64,000 bases of DNA, taken from the NCBI GenBank assembly GCA_019188255.1, contig JAETXT010000004.1:2170001-2234000 (forward strand). The letters run 5' to 3'. Shown piece by piece: positions 36,888 to 48,319 of this stretch; position 1 is the first letter of the stretch, and each line of letters begins with the position of its first letter. The notes beneath the pieces were generated by a model. The model was not told the origin of the DNA. It saw nothing but the letters and a program-made list of their open reading frames with translations, and did not search any database. The position numbers and the translations under genes were made by a program. Source of the stretch: Verticillium longisporum. Lineage: Eukaryota; Ascomycota; Sordariomycetes; Glomerellales; Plectosphaerellaceae.

Positions 36888-37655
36888 TTAGTAGCCGCCT
36901 CCATTGGGAGGCTGCTGCTGGCCCTGGTAGCCACCACCGTAGCCGCCGGGGGCACCGTAGGGGTCTGAACCATGAGTTAGCAGACGAGCTTGGTTTTATT
37001 AGCTTGGAGTTTGCGCTTACCCTGACCGGGGGGAGGAGCACCATAGCCCTGCTGAGGGGGAGCGTAGCCGCGACCGCCGCCGTAGCCCTGCTGGTACGGG
37101 TTGGGGTTGGAGCCGTACCCGTGCTGGGGAGGGCCGCCGTAGCCGCCGCCACCGCCGTAACCACCACGACCACCATATCCGCCGCCGCCGCCGCCGCCAC
37201 GACCGAAGCCGCCGCCGCCGCCACGGGGACCGTTGTCGGAAGCGCGGTCAACGCGGATAGTGCGTCCATCGAACCTGGAAGCGTAAATCAGCAAGTGTTG
37301 AGGACAAACTGTAGATTGCGCATCAGAGGGGAAACGTACTCAACGTTGTTCATGGCGTCAATGGCCTTCTGGGCATCCTCGTCCTGGGAGTAGCGGACAA
37401 AGCCGAAACCACGGCTGCGGCCGGTATCACGGTCCTTAACGACGACCTGGAGCCAATGTTAGCGGGCCTGATGATTGCCGAGCACAAAAACGCGCAGTGA
37501 TCTACGCACGGCTTCGTCGACGGCGCCGAACTCCTCGAACCTGGAGCGCAGAGTCTCCTCGGTGGTGTGCCATGCAAGGCCGCTGGTAGCATGTCAGCAG
37601 GCGTATGCGATGAATGATTCTCGGAACCGCCCTACCCAATGAAAAGCTTGGACAT
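36888..37655 (-). CDS. Glycine-rich RNA-binding protein (single RRM)
   Basis: A small RRM protein with a Gly/Tyr/Gln-rich tail, similar to fungal GRP and animal cold-inducible RBPs, which bind RNA and act in stress and RNA processing. Five exons: 37636-37655, 37510-37582, 37340-37446, 37021-37274 and 36888-36964; introns of 53, 63, 65 and 56 bp all have clean donors and CAG ends. The 176-residue product has RNP2 (KLFIGGLAW), RNP1 (RGFGFVRY) and the end of the fold ([19 protein letters not shown]). The tail is GGYGG/RGG-like, followed by PPQQGYG and [10 protein letters not shown]. The first coding exon encodes only MSKLFI plus two bases. No frame break. Such genes are often auto-regulated by alternative splicing, but nothing in the sequence proves it here. 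Confidence 0.94.
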
Positions 37656-38438
37656 TTTGTCGGTAGGTGAGGTTTTCTGATCCTAAAAAACTGGAATCGA
37701 GGTCAGCTCAAGTTCGCGGCACGATGTAGCTGCCAACATGATCAATAGACTGGGAACAGGTGAAAATTGGAAAGGACACGGGGTGCTGTGCCAAGAGACT
37801 TTCAAGGCGAAGCGCCGACATGCGCAAATTGGGACAGGGGGGCAAATGTGGTGTACGGGCAGACAGACGATTCCCTTCGTATCGACGTGTGCAGATCTAG
37901 GGAGGGGGAACTGGCGGTGCAAGTCGAGGTCGATCTGGTTGCTAGGAGTAGATCGTCACAGGGATTGCGCCTGGTGAGATGGGTCAAGTCTAGGCAGTAG
38001 AGCAGCGGGTTGATGGTGTCGAGGGGAGAAAGTTTATTCGGAGGCGGGATGGCGAACGAGTTGCGCACGTCTGGCGGTGGGTGGTGGAAGAATGGTTGGC
38101 AAAGGAGGGGCGTGGGCGTGTGTGACAGGAGGTACCTTAGGTTCTGGATTGCTGATCCCGGGGTGGACACGGCGGCAGATGGACAGCAGGAACAACCAGG
38201 CCCGCGATCCGGAATCCCAATGAGGTGATGCACAGGGGGAGAACGAGTGATGTGATGTAGATAGTGACCCAATGACTCTAGCTTGAGCCAGGAGCGACAG
38301 GATTTGGAGGGGGGGGTGAGGGGTGAGGGGCGAGGCAATCGCAAAGCAAGAGGCAATAGGCAAGGACGAACGAGGGACGAGGGGAAGGAGCGGGCAGGCG
38401 TGGGAGAGACGGCGGGGTGAGAGAGAGCTTGACGTCGT

Positions 38439-38452
38439 GGGGGGGGGGGGGG
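38439..38452 (+). repeat. Poly-G run (14)
   Basis: Fourteen consecutive G are visible, next to further G-rich sequence; on the minus strand this is a C run within the RRM gene's upstream region. The exact length is likely unreliable. Confidence 0.8.
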
Positions 38453-39042
38453 AGGGGAGCTTCCCAAGTCCTTGTACCTCACGGAAGGTACCGGGGGTGC
38501 GCATGAACAGCGAAAATGTACTTTTGACAAAGTATAGATACGTACCTTCTTGAAGAGGGGAGGGAGTGTGCCTGAGCTCTGAAGAGGTATGGCACAACAA
38601 GGTGAATTCGTCTCGCGCGGTGTCGAACAATAAAGTCGTCGTTGAACGTGTACGAAAAGGACTGTGAGATTCGAACAAGGCCGTTTCCGAGAGACTGCGA
38701 TCAAGAAAAGCAGACAGACAGACAGGAGGAAAGGTGTAAATGAAGGGGGAATCGCCGGGGCATGGGCAGCCGTCCCGTGGTCCTCCAGGTTCTTATATGA
38801 GAGGATGGGCGTTGGGTCCGCCCCCCTCCCTCTCTGCCTTTGCTCCTGCTACCGTGACCCCCCCAGGCCGAATGAGGTCAAGGTCCCAAGCAAATGTCAT
38901 GGTCATCCAGGATGATGAGCGTGGCCCGAACGCCGCCGCCCGCCAGGAGAGGCGGCCAAGGCATCTAAGAGATCTGCCCGAGAAGACGCATGGGTGGTGC
39001 GTGCTGCTGCTACCGCTGGTGCGCATGCTGTTGCTCATGCTG

Positions 39043-39122
39043 GTGCTCCAGGCTCCACGCACCATGCCCCATGCTCCATGCTCTACCATGCTCCAGGCCT
39101 CGTGCTCCACGCTCCACGCTCC
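39043..39122 (+). repeat. Imperfect GCTCCAYGC minisatellite
   Basis: About eight degenerate units resembling GCTCCACGC/GCTCCATGC run through this 80-bp stretch in intergenic DNA. Confidence 0.7.
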
Positions 39123-39794
39123 AAGTATCGTCTGTCACTGAATGTTTCGACTGACCAGGGCCCAAGGCTGGCTCCAAGGGGGTTGTGTGGGTGCCGTGCC
39201 CATGCGCATGGTTGGATGAGCAAGATGAGCGAGATGTTTAGGTGCGAGGCACTTGTGAGGTGTGCAACAAGGGGTGGCCTGCCCCCCTAGCTTGCCAGCA
39301 TTAAGCCGGGGTGAGGGGACATGCTGGGTTCAGGACCTGCTATTGCAGCATCCAGAGCAGCACAGCTTGAAGGTCCAGCGGGGCGGGGGATCACCTAGGT
39401 GGATGCAACGACGCGATGCTTCTGCGCGCGTTGGACGGGATGGGCGGCTGTTCCAGCGACCCCATCGGCATGTCTCAACACGGCGCACGGCATCTCCTCA
39501 AGAAAGCCAACCAGTGGAGGAATAGCTCGACGGACTGGCGGACGGGAGAGGACGATGAGGAGGCGAGAGGCTGGAATTGATTGCCCTTCCTCTTGTCGTT
39601 CTCTCGTCGCCGGGACGCACGCCGTCGTCGCCGAGTACCCGCCGTGGCTGTGGCCACTTGGGGTACCTACGTTGATGCTGGACTGGTCCTGCGATGTTCG
39701 ATGCTGGGTACCTTAGTAGGTCCTGCACAAGTCAGGCAGCCTGCCGCCAGGGACTGAGTGCTGCTGAACACGGACCACCGACCACTGACCTTCG

Positions 39795-39812
39795 CATGTA
39801 CCTAGGTACATG
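39795..39812. repeat. Perfect 18-bp palindrome
   Basis: CATGTACCTAGGTACATG is its own reverse complement. It contains the TACCTAGGTA core seen at 26.3 kb. Confidence 0.85.
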
Positions 39813-41430
39813 TAGATACGTCCTGAGTCCATAGGATGATGATGGGGAGAGAATCAGCATGACGAGTGACGGGCGACGGGCGACGGGCAGAAACGGGCGA
39901 CCCCACACATTTGCACAGCCTCCTTCACCTTGCCCTGTTTGAAGCAGATGAGCACGTCGGGGCTTCAATCTCGAGCAGCAGCGCCGCGCCGTTTCTCCTG
40001 AAGAGTGGAGAGAGCTAGCAGGAAGGAGAATGTACCGTTCTACATTGCCTTTCTCTCCGCGCGACCTTCGTTGCTGGATGAAACATGTGTCCTGAACACA
40101 CCCATCCAAGCCATCCTGCCACTCATTCGTGATGCCGTTGGCTCCCAATCGATGTCACCCTCGAGCGAGGCAGTGCACATGTCCGTTTTACTAGGCGGGT
40201 CCTTCCTGCCTCACCCCTGCGACAACTCCTTGGCCTCCCCTGTGTCCTTCCCATCTCTCAGATCTCGAACCCCCCGGCGACAAAAGCACCAATGGGGGTT
40301 GCTCCTTGTTTTGAGTAGCTCTGAAGGTACCTGCCTACAGCACAGGACCTCCCAAGGGACTTTCCTAGTGAGCATCGATTTGAGCAAGGCGGCAGGCTGC
40401 TGGTCCAAGCGCTGAGTACCCAGTATCGCTGACTGCCTTGTCTGCCTGAATGTTTCTGTTCGGCTGGAACTTTTCCATGAGGGGGATTTCGACATGATCT
40501 GCCACATCTTCATCTATCCTCCTACCGCCCCCGTCCCTGTCTTGGATCCCCTGTCTTGCAAAGGCCATGTTCAATCTTGGCTTGGCACTCTACCAGAAGA
40601 TCGTGAACAGCATGCGTGCCATCGGGTGTGTGGAACCAGGCCACACCACACAATCGCATCCCCCCCCTCCCCACCAAATAACGCATCGACACAGAATATG
40701 GCCATTTATTCCTCTCGAGCATCGTCCTACCAATCGCCGCCACAATGGGTGGCACTCCAGTGCTGATGGTCGCTGCTGCCGGTGGGAAATCTTTGTCTTC
40801 GCCCCCAACGACGATCTCTAACAACCTTTTGGCTCTCCTCCCTCCTGCAGTTGATCCAGGCCAACCACGCAGTTTGGCGGCCTAGGAGGCAGGGAAACTA
40901 GCATGCAAGCAGGACCTGTCGCATTGTCGCATGCGGCTTGTAAGACTGGCGCGCCCAACGCTGCGAACATGTAAGGGGGCCAAGCTCGCAAGGGTTCGGC
41001 CCACTGGCCATGGGCTGTTTGCTCTGCAACCATTTCGGCTGAAACTCTTACTTACTGCGCCTGCCTCAATGTCGTCGAGGCTTCTTCGCCGCATTCGGCT
41101 GCTTGGCTTGTCCTATGTACCCAGCATCGCCACTCTGGAAAGCACCCCGAACCTTTGAGAGTGATTTGGACTGACTGGCCAAGTGAGTTGGGTGTTTAGC
41201 CAAAAGGCTCAACACAGAAAAAGTGCGATGAGCGCTACCTGTCCAAGGACCCCAGGATTGAGAGGGAGAGGGGGCGTGGGGTTGCCTGGGTGCACAGGCA
41301 CGTGCGTGATCAAGACTCAATGCGACCCTGGGGACACCTTGGGTTTTCTTGGCTGATCTTGAACGCCAGTATCCCAAATCCCGAACACCCGCACTCCTTG
41401 ACCCGAGCTTCTGGGTCTGTCTGGATTTGG

Positions 41431-41456
41431 GCGGCGGCGGCGGCGGCGGCGGCGGC
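41431..41456 (+). repeat. GCG/CGG trinucleotide microsatellite
   Basis: About eight GCG/CGG units in tandem in intergenic DNA. Confidence 0.85.
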
Positions 41457-42093
41457 ATGTGATAATCCATGCCATTACCGACCAGAGACGCGCAACGTGA
41501 CGACGACGACGGCAGCGTCAACGACTATACCAGCAGACTACACTTGGGTACTTGATGCCACGCAAGCCGTTGCGTACACCGAGCAGATATTTCGGTATAC
41601 TGCTTTCCACCACCGCTGCGTATTGCCTCTCCTTCCCTCGTACCTCCCTCCCTCGCCTGATGATCCCTCAGGCGTTGCTTGGTTATGAAGCCATAGGCAT
41701 TGCGATGAAACGTCGTCTGTTCTCCCTGCGGGCGGGGAGAGGGGTAAGGGTCAATGCGCCATGCCATCAGGCATGTCAAGTTGTCATCGCGATACCCTCG
41801 TCTGGCGCTTGGGTCGGGGTGGAGACTCTGCGCTCAGAATAGAAATGGCTTGGCGGGTCGACACGCCTTATGTTCCGTGAACGTCACGATCGTCTGGAGC
41901 TCTGCAACTAGGGCCTAGTCTCATGTCTGGAGTAGAGCAACGACCAACATCGACTGACAGGCGCTCGACAGACAACTGTCTCTTTCGGAGAGTCGATTTT
42001 GTGCATTGGCTCATGTTTGATCAATTGAGCACGCTGCTGGCTGGCCAATTGTACACGCAATCCAGACCTATCTCTACGCCGAATTGCTTAGTC

Positions 42094-42651
42094 TCATGTC
42101 ACCTGCTCGACGTGCCTCCGAATAGTTTCCGCAGCGACAGCCGGCTCTAAGTTCGTGATATCCAGTTCTAACTCGCGATCCCCCCCGAATCGATGTAGGC
42201 CCTCCTCGCGCCGGATCTGCCGCAGAATCTCGACATCCACCAGCTTCGTGTTTGTTCGACCGCCGCGCCCCTCTCCCACAACCCTCCTCTCGTTCTCTTG
42301 CGCATCGCAGTGGAGAATGACCGACACGAAAGGAACGTTGCGCCTTGCGGCAGCATCTTTGTAGTCCTGAGCAGCGGCGGCAGCCTCGGGGGTGTTTTCC
42401 CTCGAATCTGTAAAGATCCACGTCACGCCATCTGCCACGTCGTGTGTGGAGATAATGTCTAGGAAGAACCGGCGCGCAGCCGTTCGCAAATCTTGGTAAT
42501 GCGGCGACGAGCGCTCAACCAGGGCAGCGACGCCGTCGATCATGAGGTGGTTGTCGTAGACTTTAGACTGGGGTATTCGCTTCTCCAGCTCCTTTGCCAC
42601 GGTCAGCTTGCCAACAGCGGGGTAGCCGTTGATGTAGATGTATGTTGCCAT
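42094..42651 (-). CDS. Small P-loop NTPase/kinase-like protein
   Basis: A single-exon gene encodes 185 residues. The start MATYIYINGYPAVGKLTVAK places a Walker A motif (GYPAVGKLT) directly at the N-terminus, as in AAA-type zeta-toxin/chloramphenicol-phosphotransferase-like and nucleotide kinases. A possible Walker B region is GVTWIFTDS, and an Arg-rich lid-like stretch follows (ENERRVVGEGRGGR). The conserved HLMIDGVAALVE segment between them fits substrate binding. The substrate cannot be deduced. The ATG at 42651 fits because the P-loop should start within about ten residues. It is isolated in gene-poor DNA; similar genes occur in bacteria, so transfer is possible but not shown. Confidence 0.8.
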   Translation of the reverse strand: MATYIYINGYPAVGKLTVAKELEKRIPQSKVYDNHLMIDGVAALVERSSPHYQDLRTAARRFFLDIISTHDVADGVTWIFTDSRENTPEAAAAAQDYKDAAARRNVPFVSVILHCDAQENERRVVGEGRGGRTNTKLVDVEILRQIRREEGLHRFGGDRELELDITNLEPAVAAETIRRHVEQVT

Positions 42652-43666
42652 GTTCGTTCCTAGCAATCGAGGGTAAGAAGAGCCTTAGTATGGCGAGCAA
42701 GGCTTCTTACTTATATGCTAGGACAGGTTATGAGATAAACTGATAGCCTCACTTCCCTTGCGGGCAGAGGATCTGAGGCGTAGGCTGGCGCTAAGGCTAT
42801 GACTCCCACAGAGGCAATCCTTCAACTGGTCACTCACTGCTGTGTTGAAATCCGCCGTGACTCAGAGGCGAGGCAAGGCAAGTCTTACGTCACCTAAGGA
42901 ACCTTCATAATAGACGGCTGCTGGCAACCTTGTGGTCCGTTTGATTGGAGTGTCTGACTGTGCATTGGGACGACAGTTCAAAGGACAGCATGCGTTGCCG
43001 ACAATTGAAGGTTAAAGACCATCATAAGAAGAATTGTGCGCAACCCATTGAGAATCGCAGGGCGGATTTTGAGCGCGTTTCTCTGTTCTTCTATTCCCAA
43101 AACGAAGGAAGTATTGGTTGATTGGATACCTACAACTGTAGCTCTGTAAACCTGAACAGCAACGATTTCATTCTTGCGCAGCAACCGCAGCCGGCTGATT
43201 GATCGGGAACCTGCGGTGGTTTTCGCCTGGGTCTCGTTGAGATGATGATGGCGGAGGCAACCCTGCCGCTGTCACCCAGGTTCATACCTTCATTTCGGGC
43301 ACTAGACATCCTTTCGTCTGGTCTTCCCTCTCCGCCAAAGGTCGTATCAATGGAGGAGTGATTTGAATGTTGGTAAGCTAGCGGAGGTGTCTCGTCAGTG
43401 TGGCCATGCGAATTGGCGGCAACAAGGGCCTCCAGTGCCTCCTCCGGCTTCCGGCTGCTCCACTCGTCATCCGGCTCTTGTCCTGCTTCTCAAGTTCAAC
43501 CTCCATATTTATGGCTTCACAAGTCAGAGGATGCTGTCGAGTCAAAATTGGCTCCGTCTCAACAGCACACAACATATTAGTATTACGCCTGGAGCCTGTC
43601 GAAAGATTCGCCGGCCATTAGATGTCTACTCGCAGCAATGTAGCGAGGGGCCCGGGCCTTGGCCTG
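42652..43666. other. Intergenic region
   Basis: It contains the upstream region of the P-loop gene. No conserved coding signal seen. Confidence 0.45.
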
Positions 43667-44490
43667 CTATAAGAGACAGAGGTCCAAGTGGTCATCCACC
43701 TCGAGGTGGCCACGGCGCCAAACGATCCTTGACTTCAGCCTCACAGCGTCGTCGACGAGGTCCTTGCTGCTCACGCGGCGTTTCTGGCAGAGTATCGCGA
43801 GTTTGCAAAAGTCCATATCTTCACCGGTGTCGCTGAACGGTCCAGGGCTGTCTTTTCCGTCTTGCCGCACAGTCTGCCGCCCTTGAACGATCGCCAGAGC
43901 CCGGTCATCCACCTGAAATTGAAAGTTGCCGAGGAGCAACAGTCCCTTGAAAGGACTTGTCACAGTGACACAGGCGAACCGCGGACTAACGGATAGAGAA
44001 CCGAAGGGTAAGAACACAAGGAACCCATTGCAAGATTTGCGCGTGGGAAAGACCTCTGACTTACATGATCCCTGTGATCACTTCAACGAGAAGACTCGTG
44101 AGTTGGTGACGCATTACAAGGTGCATCCCCACCCACTCTTGTCTTTCAAAAAGAATTGTCTTGCATTTTAAAGCATCTAGTCTAGGCTGGGTCACCAGCT
44201 TGCGCGTGCTGTTTGAATCGCCAGTGTCATAACCCAAGTTATCAAGCGGTACGTGTGCCAGAGCTTCCATGATACCATTCCTGACCTCTTGGGTGATGAG
44301 ATTCTGAAGTTGGCAGTCGTTGACCCGCGACTGGAAGAGCAAAGAGCCGGAAAAGAAAAGGACAAGGACGGCATCACGGTGTTGCTTGAGAGACTGGGAA
44401 AATGCAACAGCCTCATCGTTCCTTGAATAGTAGAATCAGCTGCTTGCCAATATCCTGACCGCATGAAGACATTGGGCTGGGTATGAGGTT
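43667..44490 (-). pseudogene. Unassigned, probably degraded minus-strand coding remnant
   Basis: Two neighbouring minus-strand segments have coding-like residue composition but no recognised family. The first (about 44061-44490) reads MSSCGQDIGKQLILLF, then after a frame change FSQSLKQHRDAVLVLFFSG and NDCQLQNLITQEVRNG up to PLDNLGYDTGD. The second (43667-44017) reads FQVDDRALAIVQGRQTVRQ, then DMDFCKLAILCQKRRVSSKDLVDDAV and ends at a stop. No intron joins them convincingly and no ATG opens the second. It may be a decayed gene, a multi-exon gene with errors, or chance. No function is claimed. Confidence 0.3.
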
Positions 44491-44981
44491 GTTTGCAGAG
44501 ATCTCAGATCTCAGATTCAAGTCTCTGGGATGGTTACGTAGGTTTCAGGCTCCAAATGCCAAGCATATGATGGGTAGAACTTTTTGGCGGCTCCGGGATG
44601 ATTTAGTCACTGTGTCCAAGCCAGAATAGCGTGGAAGGCACCCCCAGTGGATTGAACAAGAGGAGGTCTTTCCGTAGATTCGTCCTTGAGCCATGCGGAT
44701 GATTCGCCTAACTACAAGCAAGCACAGCCCCTGTCGACACTTCCCTTTTTGAATTCCGTCATTTACGTTTACAGGTCCTGGCAGGCGTTCGCACCAGCTT
44801 CGGTTGTTGCCCGGCTGCCTCGAAGAGGTGCCAAGCGTACTTTCGTGCCATGGATCGTTAGCAACCCCGTAGCCAGTCGATCATGGATCACAGGTCCGCA
44901 CAGCCGAGTGGGACACGACACCTGCCCAGTAATGCGCTGGCAGCGCTTCAGACAGCAGAGTGTGGGATCGCTAATGGCACA
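44491..44981. other. Intergenic, upstream of the 44982 gene
   Basis: No gene seen; presumably contains the promoter of the following plus-strand gene. Confidence 0.4.
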
Positions 44982-47300
44982 ATGGACGGCAACGAGCTTG
45001 TCGAGCTTTGGCTGCAGCGAGTCAACGATCGTCCACGCAACACGAGACACGACAGGCATCGTACGCAAAGAAGAACGGTGCGGCATGGGGAACATCTGGC
45101 TGGTGGAGATGGACGTAATGCGATCGGTCAGAATCAAAAGCATTCATGGGCTGATGATAACCCTCTCCCACCAAATCGACACGCTCCACAGGGCCCTACT
45201 CGAGATCATGTTGATACGACTAATGGATCTCTGGAAGATGATTCGCCGCAGATGCCAGCATTCGAGAAGAGGGCCAGACACAAAACAAGGCATGACAAGT
45301 ACGATTTGCATGGATCTACCAAAATGACAGTCTCGAAAAGCAAAGCAGAAAAGATCAAGCGCCCAAGTCGACGCAGAGAGACCAACAACAGGATGCTGTT
45401 GGCTTCACGTGAGGTCATGGACAAGTTTGCTCCAGAAGCAGTCCATAATAGCCGAGTGACGGTATGTTCCTAGCTTCGGTATGAATCTGTCGGAAAGCTC
45501 ACAAAGCACAGCTGCAGCCTGCTAATACGCCTGGTCTGTTCCATAACGGTCGTCACGCTACACAGCAGAGTGAGTTTACCTTCAGATCCTTTCCAAGCTG
45601 CTTTTGACGGATATCAGTCCAAGATCTTGGACACGGCTCCATGGAAATTGCATCGTCTCATGAGCACCGACCGGCGAAGAAACGCGTACCCTCACGGTCT
45701 CGTGACAGAAAACACAAGAAAAGGGGAAGAGAATTAGACGAAGCCTCCCGACATATTCAGGCGTCCTATATTACAGGGCGATCATCAGCAGGTGCAGGAT
45801 ATGGGTAACATCGTCAAAGACCAAGAGATAAGCGGCTACGGATATCGGGACGTCATCAGTGACCAGCCAGAAAGTCGTTCTTCATTCCCACCCAAAAATC
45901 CCATTCGGGGAGACCGACCATCAACGGGCCGGAACACCTCTTATTGCACTTGGTCCACAAGTGACATGTCCACAGGAAGGCATCCTGGCCAGCAATCGCA
46001 CCAGCTGGGACGCGACTGTCAAAGAAGTCTGACGCCAGATCATGTACAGCAAGCTCTGCAAGAATCCGGAGCACTAGAAGGTGCAGGTGTAAGTAAAAGA
46101 GGCTGTCAGATTCAGAACCCACATCAAATCGACGCCATAAGGTCTGGGAACCTGCCCCACGAAGTAGAGGGCAGCGTCGCAGGCCACGACACCCCGAACC
46201 ATAGTCGCCCAAATACTGTGATAGTCCGCTACGAAGACAAGGGCGTGATGGCAAGAGAGCTTTCACTCGACCGAGAGGCAAGAATTGATCATTCGGTAGC
46301 CCCTGAAGAGATGCATGAGGGTACGCTTGCAACGCAAGCGCAAAACACAGCTTCTAAAGGGATTGCAAAGATGGCTGACCCAGTGGATAAAAGCCACGAC
46401 GAGAAGGATCAATCAGAGGTTAAAATTATTCCGAACGCTGAGGCTCTCAATGGAGAGCTGTCTCGGGACGAGGTTGCCAAGCAAATATATCTCAAGTCAC
46501 CCGCACCCAAACCCCCTTTACCGGTCTCTCCAGGTCCTCCACGACCACAGCGGACCGTTTCGCTAGGGGAGACGCCTGAGCGATATTTTCAGTCTGTCGG
46601 CGACCATTGCATTACACGGCCGCTCACGGCGCCTGTAGAGTCAACACCCGGCGACGGTGTCGTTCACCTGCCTAAAGAGTGTCCGGCTGTCCCAGACACT
46701 GAATCACCCGCTGATGCCCAGTCTCAGTCTCAATTAGGCCAGTCCCTCGCTTCATCAACTCGCACTCACAATCCGACACCACGAGAAGTGTACAGTCAAC
46801 AAGGTCTTCATCAGCATCAGCCTATGAATGATATCAAGCACTGTGCACCACACTCACAATATGCTGTACCACCCGACATGAATATGAGCATGCACGGCGA
46901 GGATGCTACCGAAAGCGTGGCCGCTTTTATCCAGCGTCTAGAGGCAGAAGTTTACCAGGATGAATGTACTAGATACTGGTCTCGCCAAAACTACCCGGGC
47001 CAAAGATATTGTGATGAAGAATGGTTCGATACCATAGAAGACACCCCTCATAATGCTGCGCCAACGACAAGTGGAGCGTGGTATCAGACGCATCAACGAC
47101 ATACTCTCGGCCTGTACAACGACGCATTGGGCGAGGACCGGAGTCAACGAGATGGACAGCGAACGAGGTTCAACACAAATGCCCATTCTCGATCGAATAC
47201 GTATCTCTTGCATCAGTCTCAAAACACGAACAGCACGGCTAACGCAGCCGAGGAAGCTCAACGGTTATCATCATTCTGGAGGCCAAACTATTTTATTTAA
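44982..47300 (+). CDS. Conserved filamentous-fungal disordered protein, unknown function; one frame change
   Basis: Exons: 44982-45461, 45512-45569 and 45618-47300, with introns of 50 and 48 bp. The start MDGNELVELWLQRVN is a short conserved N-terminal helix. The conserved core is KRARHKTRHDKYDLH, MLLASREVMDKFAPEAVHNSRVT and, across introns 1 and 2, LQPANTPGLFHNGRHATQQ. The long remainder is Pro/Ser/Gln-rich and disordered, with a poly-Pro patch (PKPPLPVSPGPPRP), a helical AAFIQRLEAEVYQ and the terminal LSSFWRPNYFI motif. I recognise the overall pattern as a fungal family without assigned role. Between about 45750 and 45790 the frame shifts by +1 (extra base or two lost), unlike the one-base losses elsewhere. 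About 739 residues are expected. Its stop is only 6 bp from the stop of the convergent citrate-lyase-like gene. Confidence 0.7.
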
Positions 47301-47306
47301 TCCGGT

Positions 47307-48319
47307 TCACTCGGGCTCCTGACCTTGCCACTTCGTACGCACACTCTCGACATCCATTTTGCATTGCTCCGCTTTCTTCACCACGGAACGAGCCTTTGCC
47401 GACACCGGTGCGTCGATCATCATGCCATCGAGCGTCCATGCACCTCGGCCTGAAGCGCTGGCTTTGTCATCGGCTATAGTAATTCTGACAGCCCACTCTA
47501 GTTCCTTTTCACTAGGTGCAAACAGCTTCTGCACGAGCTCCACTTGCGTCGGGTGGATGCATTGTTTTCCGTTGAAGCCCATGGCTTTACCCCCAAGCAT
47601 TCTTCTTCGAGTCGTTGTAGGCCTGTCTCGCCTCGGAAGGACGTGCAGACGAGGTCAATGACACTGGGCAGGCTTGCGGCCCTTGCTGCGGTCACAATGG
47701 CAGATCTTGCGTAGAGAAACTCATGGAGGGACGGTGATCGGGTGATGGAGAGGTCTTTGGCGAAGTCTTCGGCCGCGAAAACCAGACCGCTCAGGTAGGG
47801 TGAGGCGTTACATATCTCCTTCAGGTTCATGATGGAACGGGCGGATTCGATAAGCGCGACAATTTTGATAGGATTCTTGGAGTTCTCGGCATGCCTTTCC
47901 GGGGCGACATGGCGGAGGACATCGGTGACGAAGGTCAGGTCAGCAGCAGAGTCGACCTTGGGTACGCATATGGCATCGACGTTGGCTAACGGGGCGAGCG
48001 CGGTGAGATCGTCGAGTGCGAGAGACGTTTCTACAGCATTGATACGCACGGCCAGCTCAGATATGGATGCGGGGCGGGAGGATTGGTTGGAGAGGAATGA
48101 GCGGAGCTGTTTCCGGGCATCTGGTTTGCAGGCTGAAGTTACTGAGTCTTCGAGGTCGTATGTTACATTGTCTGCGGTCAGGCCGAGAGATTTGGTCAGC
48201 ATCTTTTCGGACGAGGATGGGACTAAAAAGTGTTAGCTTTTATCAAACAAAATGGGGGGGGATGAACCATAAAGGAGCGCTCGGCGCAAGATGGATGGCG
48301 ACCTCGCCGCTAATGCCAT
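47307..48319 (-). CDS. Citrate lyase beta subunit-like (HpcH/HpaI aldolase family); one frame break
   Basis: A CoA-thioester lyase-type TIM-barrel protein, similar to CLYBL-like mitochondrial enzymes that cleave malyl/citramalyl-CoA-type substrates. Exon 1 (48268-48319) encodes MALAARSPSILRRALLY, which looks like a mitochondrial presequence. A 45-bp intron with a weak donor (GTTCAT) joins to exon 2, restoring LLYVPSSSEKMLTKSLGL. Diagnostic segments are VTYDLEDSVT, AICVPKVDSAADL, IVALIESARSIMNLKEI, SGLVFAAEDFAKDL and GFNGKQCIHPTQVELVQ; the acidic metal-binding residues (Glu in LIES, Asp in AEDF) are kept. At the CCCCC run 47590-47594 one base is missing: EEECLG to GKAMGFNGK. About 322 residues are expected. 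It is divergent from tvp23. Confidence 0.88.

Larger units (their letters stand above)
37656..42093. other. Large gene-free region (4.4 kb) upstream of the RRM gene
   Basis: No conserved protein was found despite open frames up to 300 codons (37802-38704, minus), which are low-complexity Ser/Pro/Leu and overlap alternatives. It contains a 14-base G run (38439-38452), a short minisatellite (39043-39122), an 18-bp palindrome (39795-39812) and a CGG microsatellite (41431-41456). The CT/GA-biased stretch at about 38000-38650 may be a long 5' leader or promoter of the RRM gene. Confidence 0.5.

Noticed and set aside
37802..38704. 300-codon minus-strand frame upstream of the RRM gene
   Set aside because: Low-complexity Ser/Pro/Leu product with no family pattern, crosses a C14 run, and lies where the leader or promoter should be.
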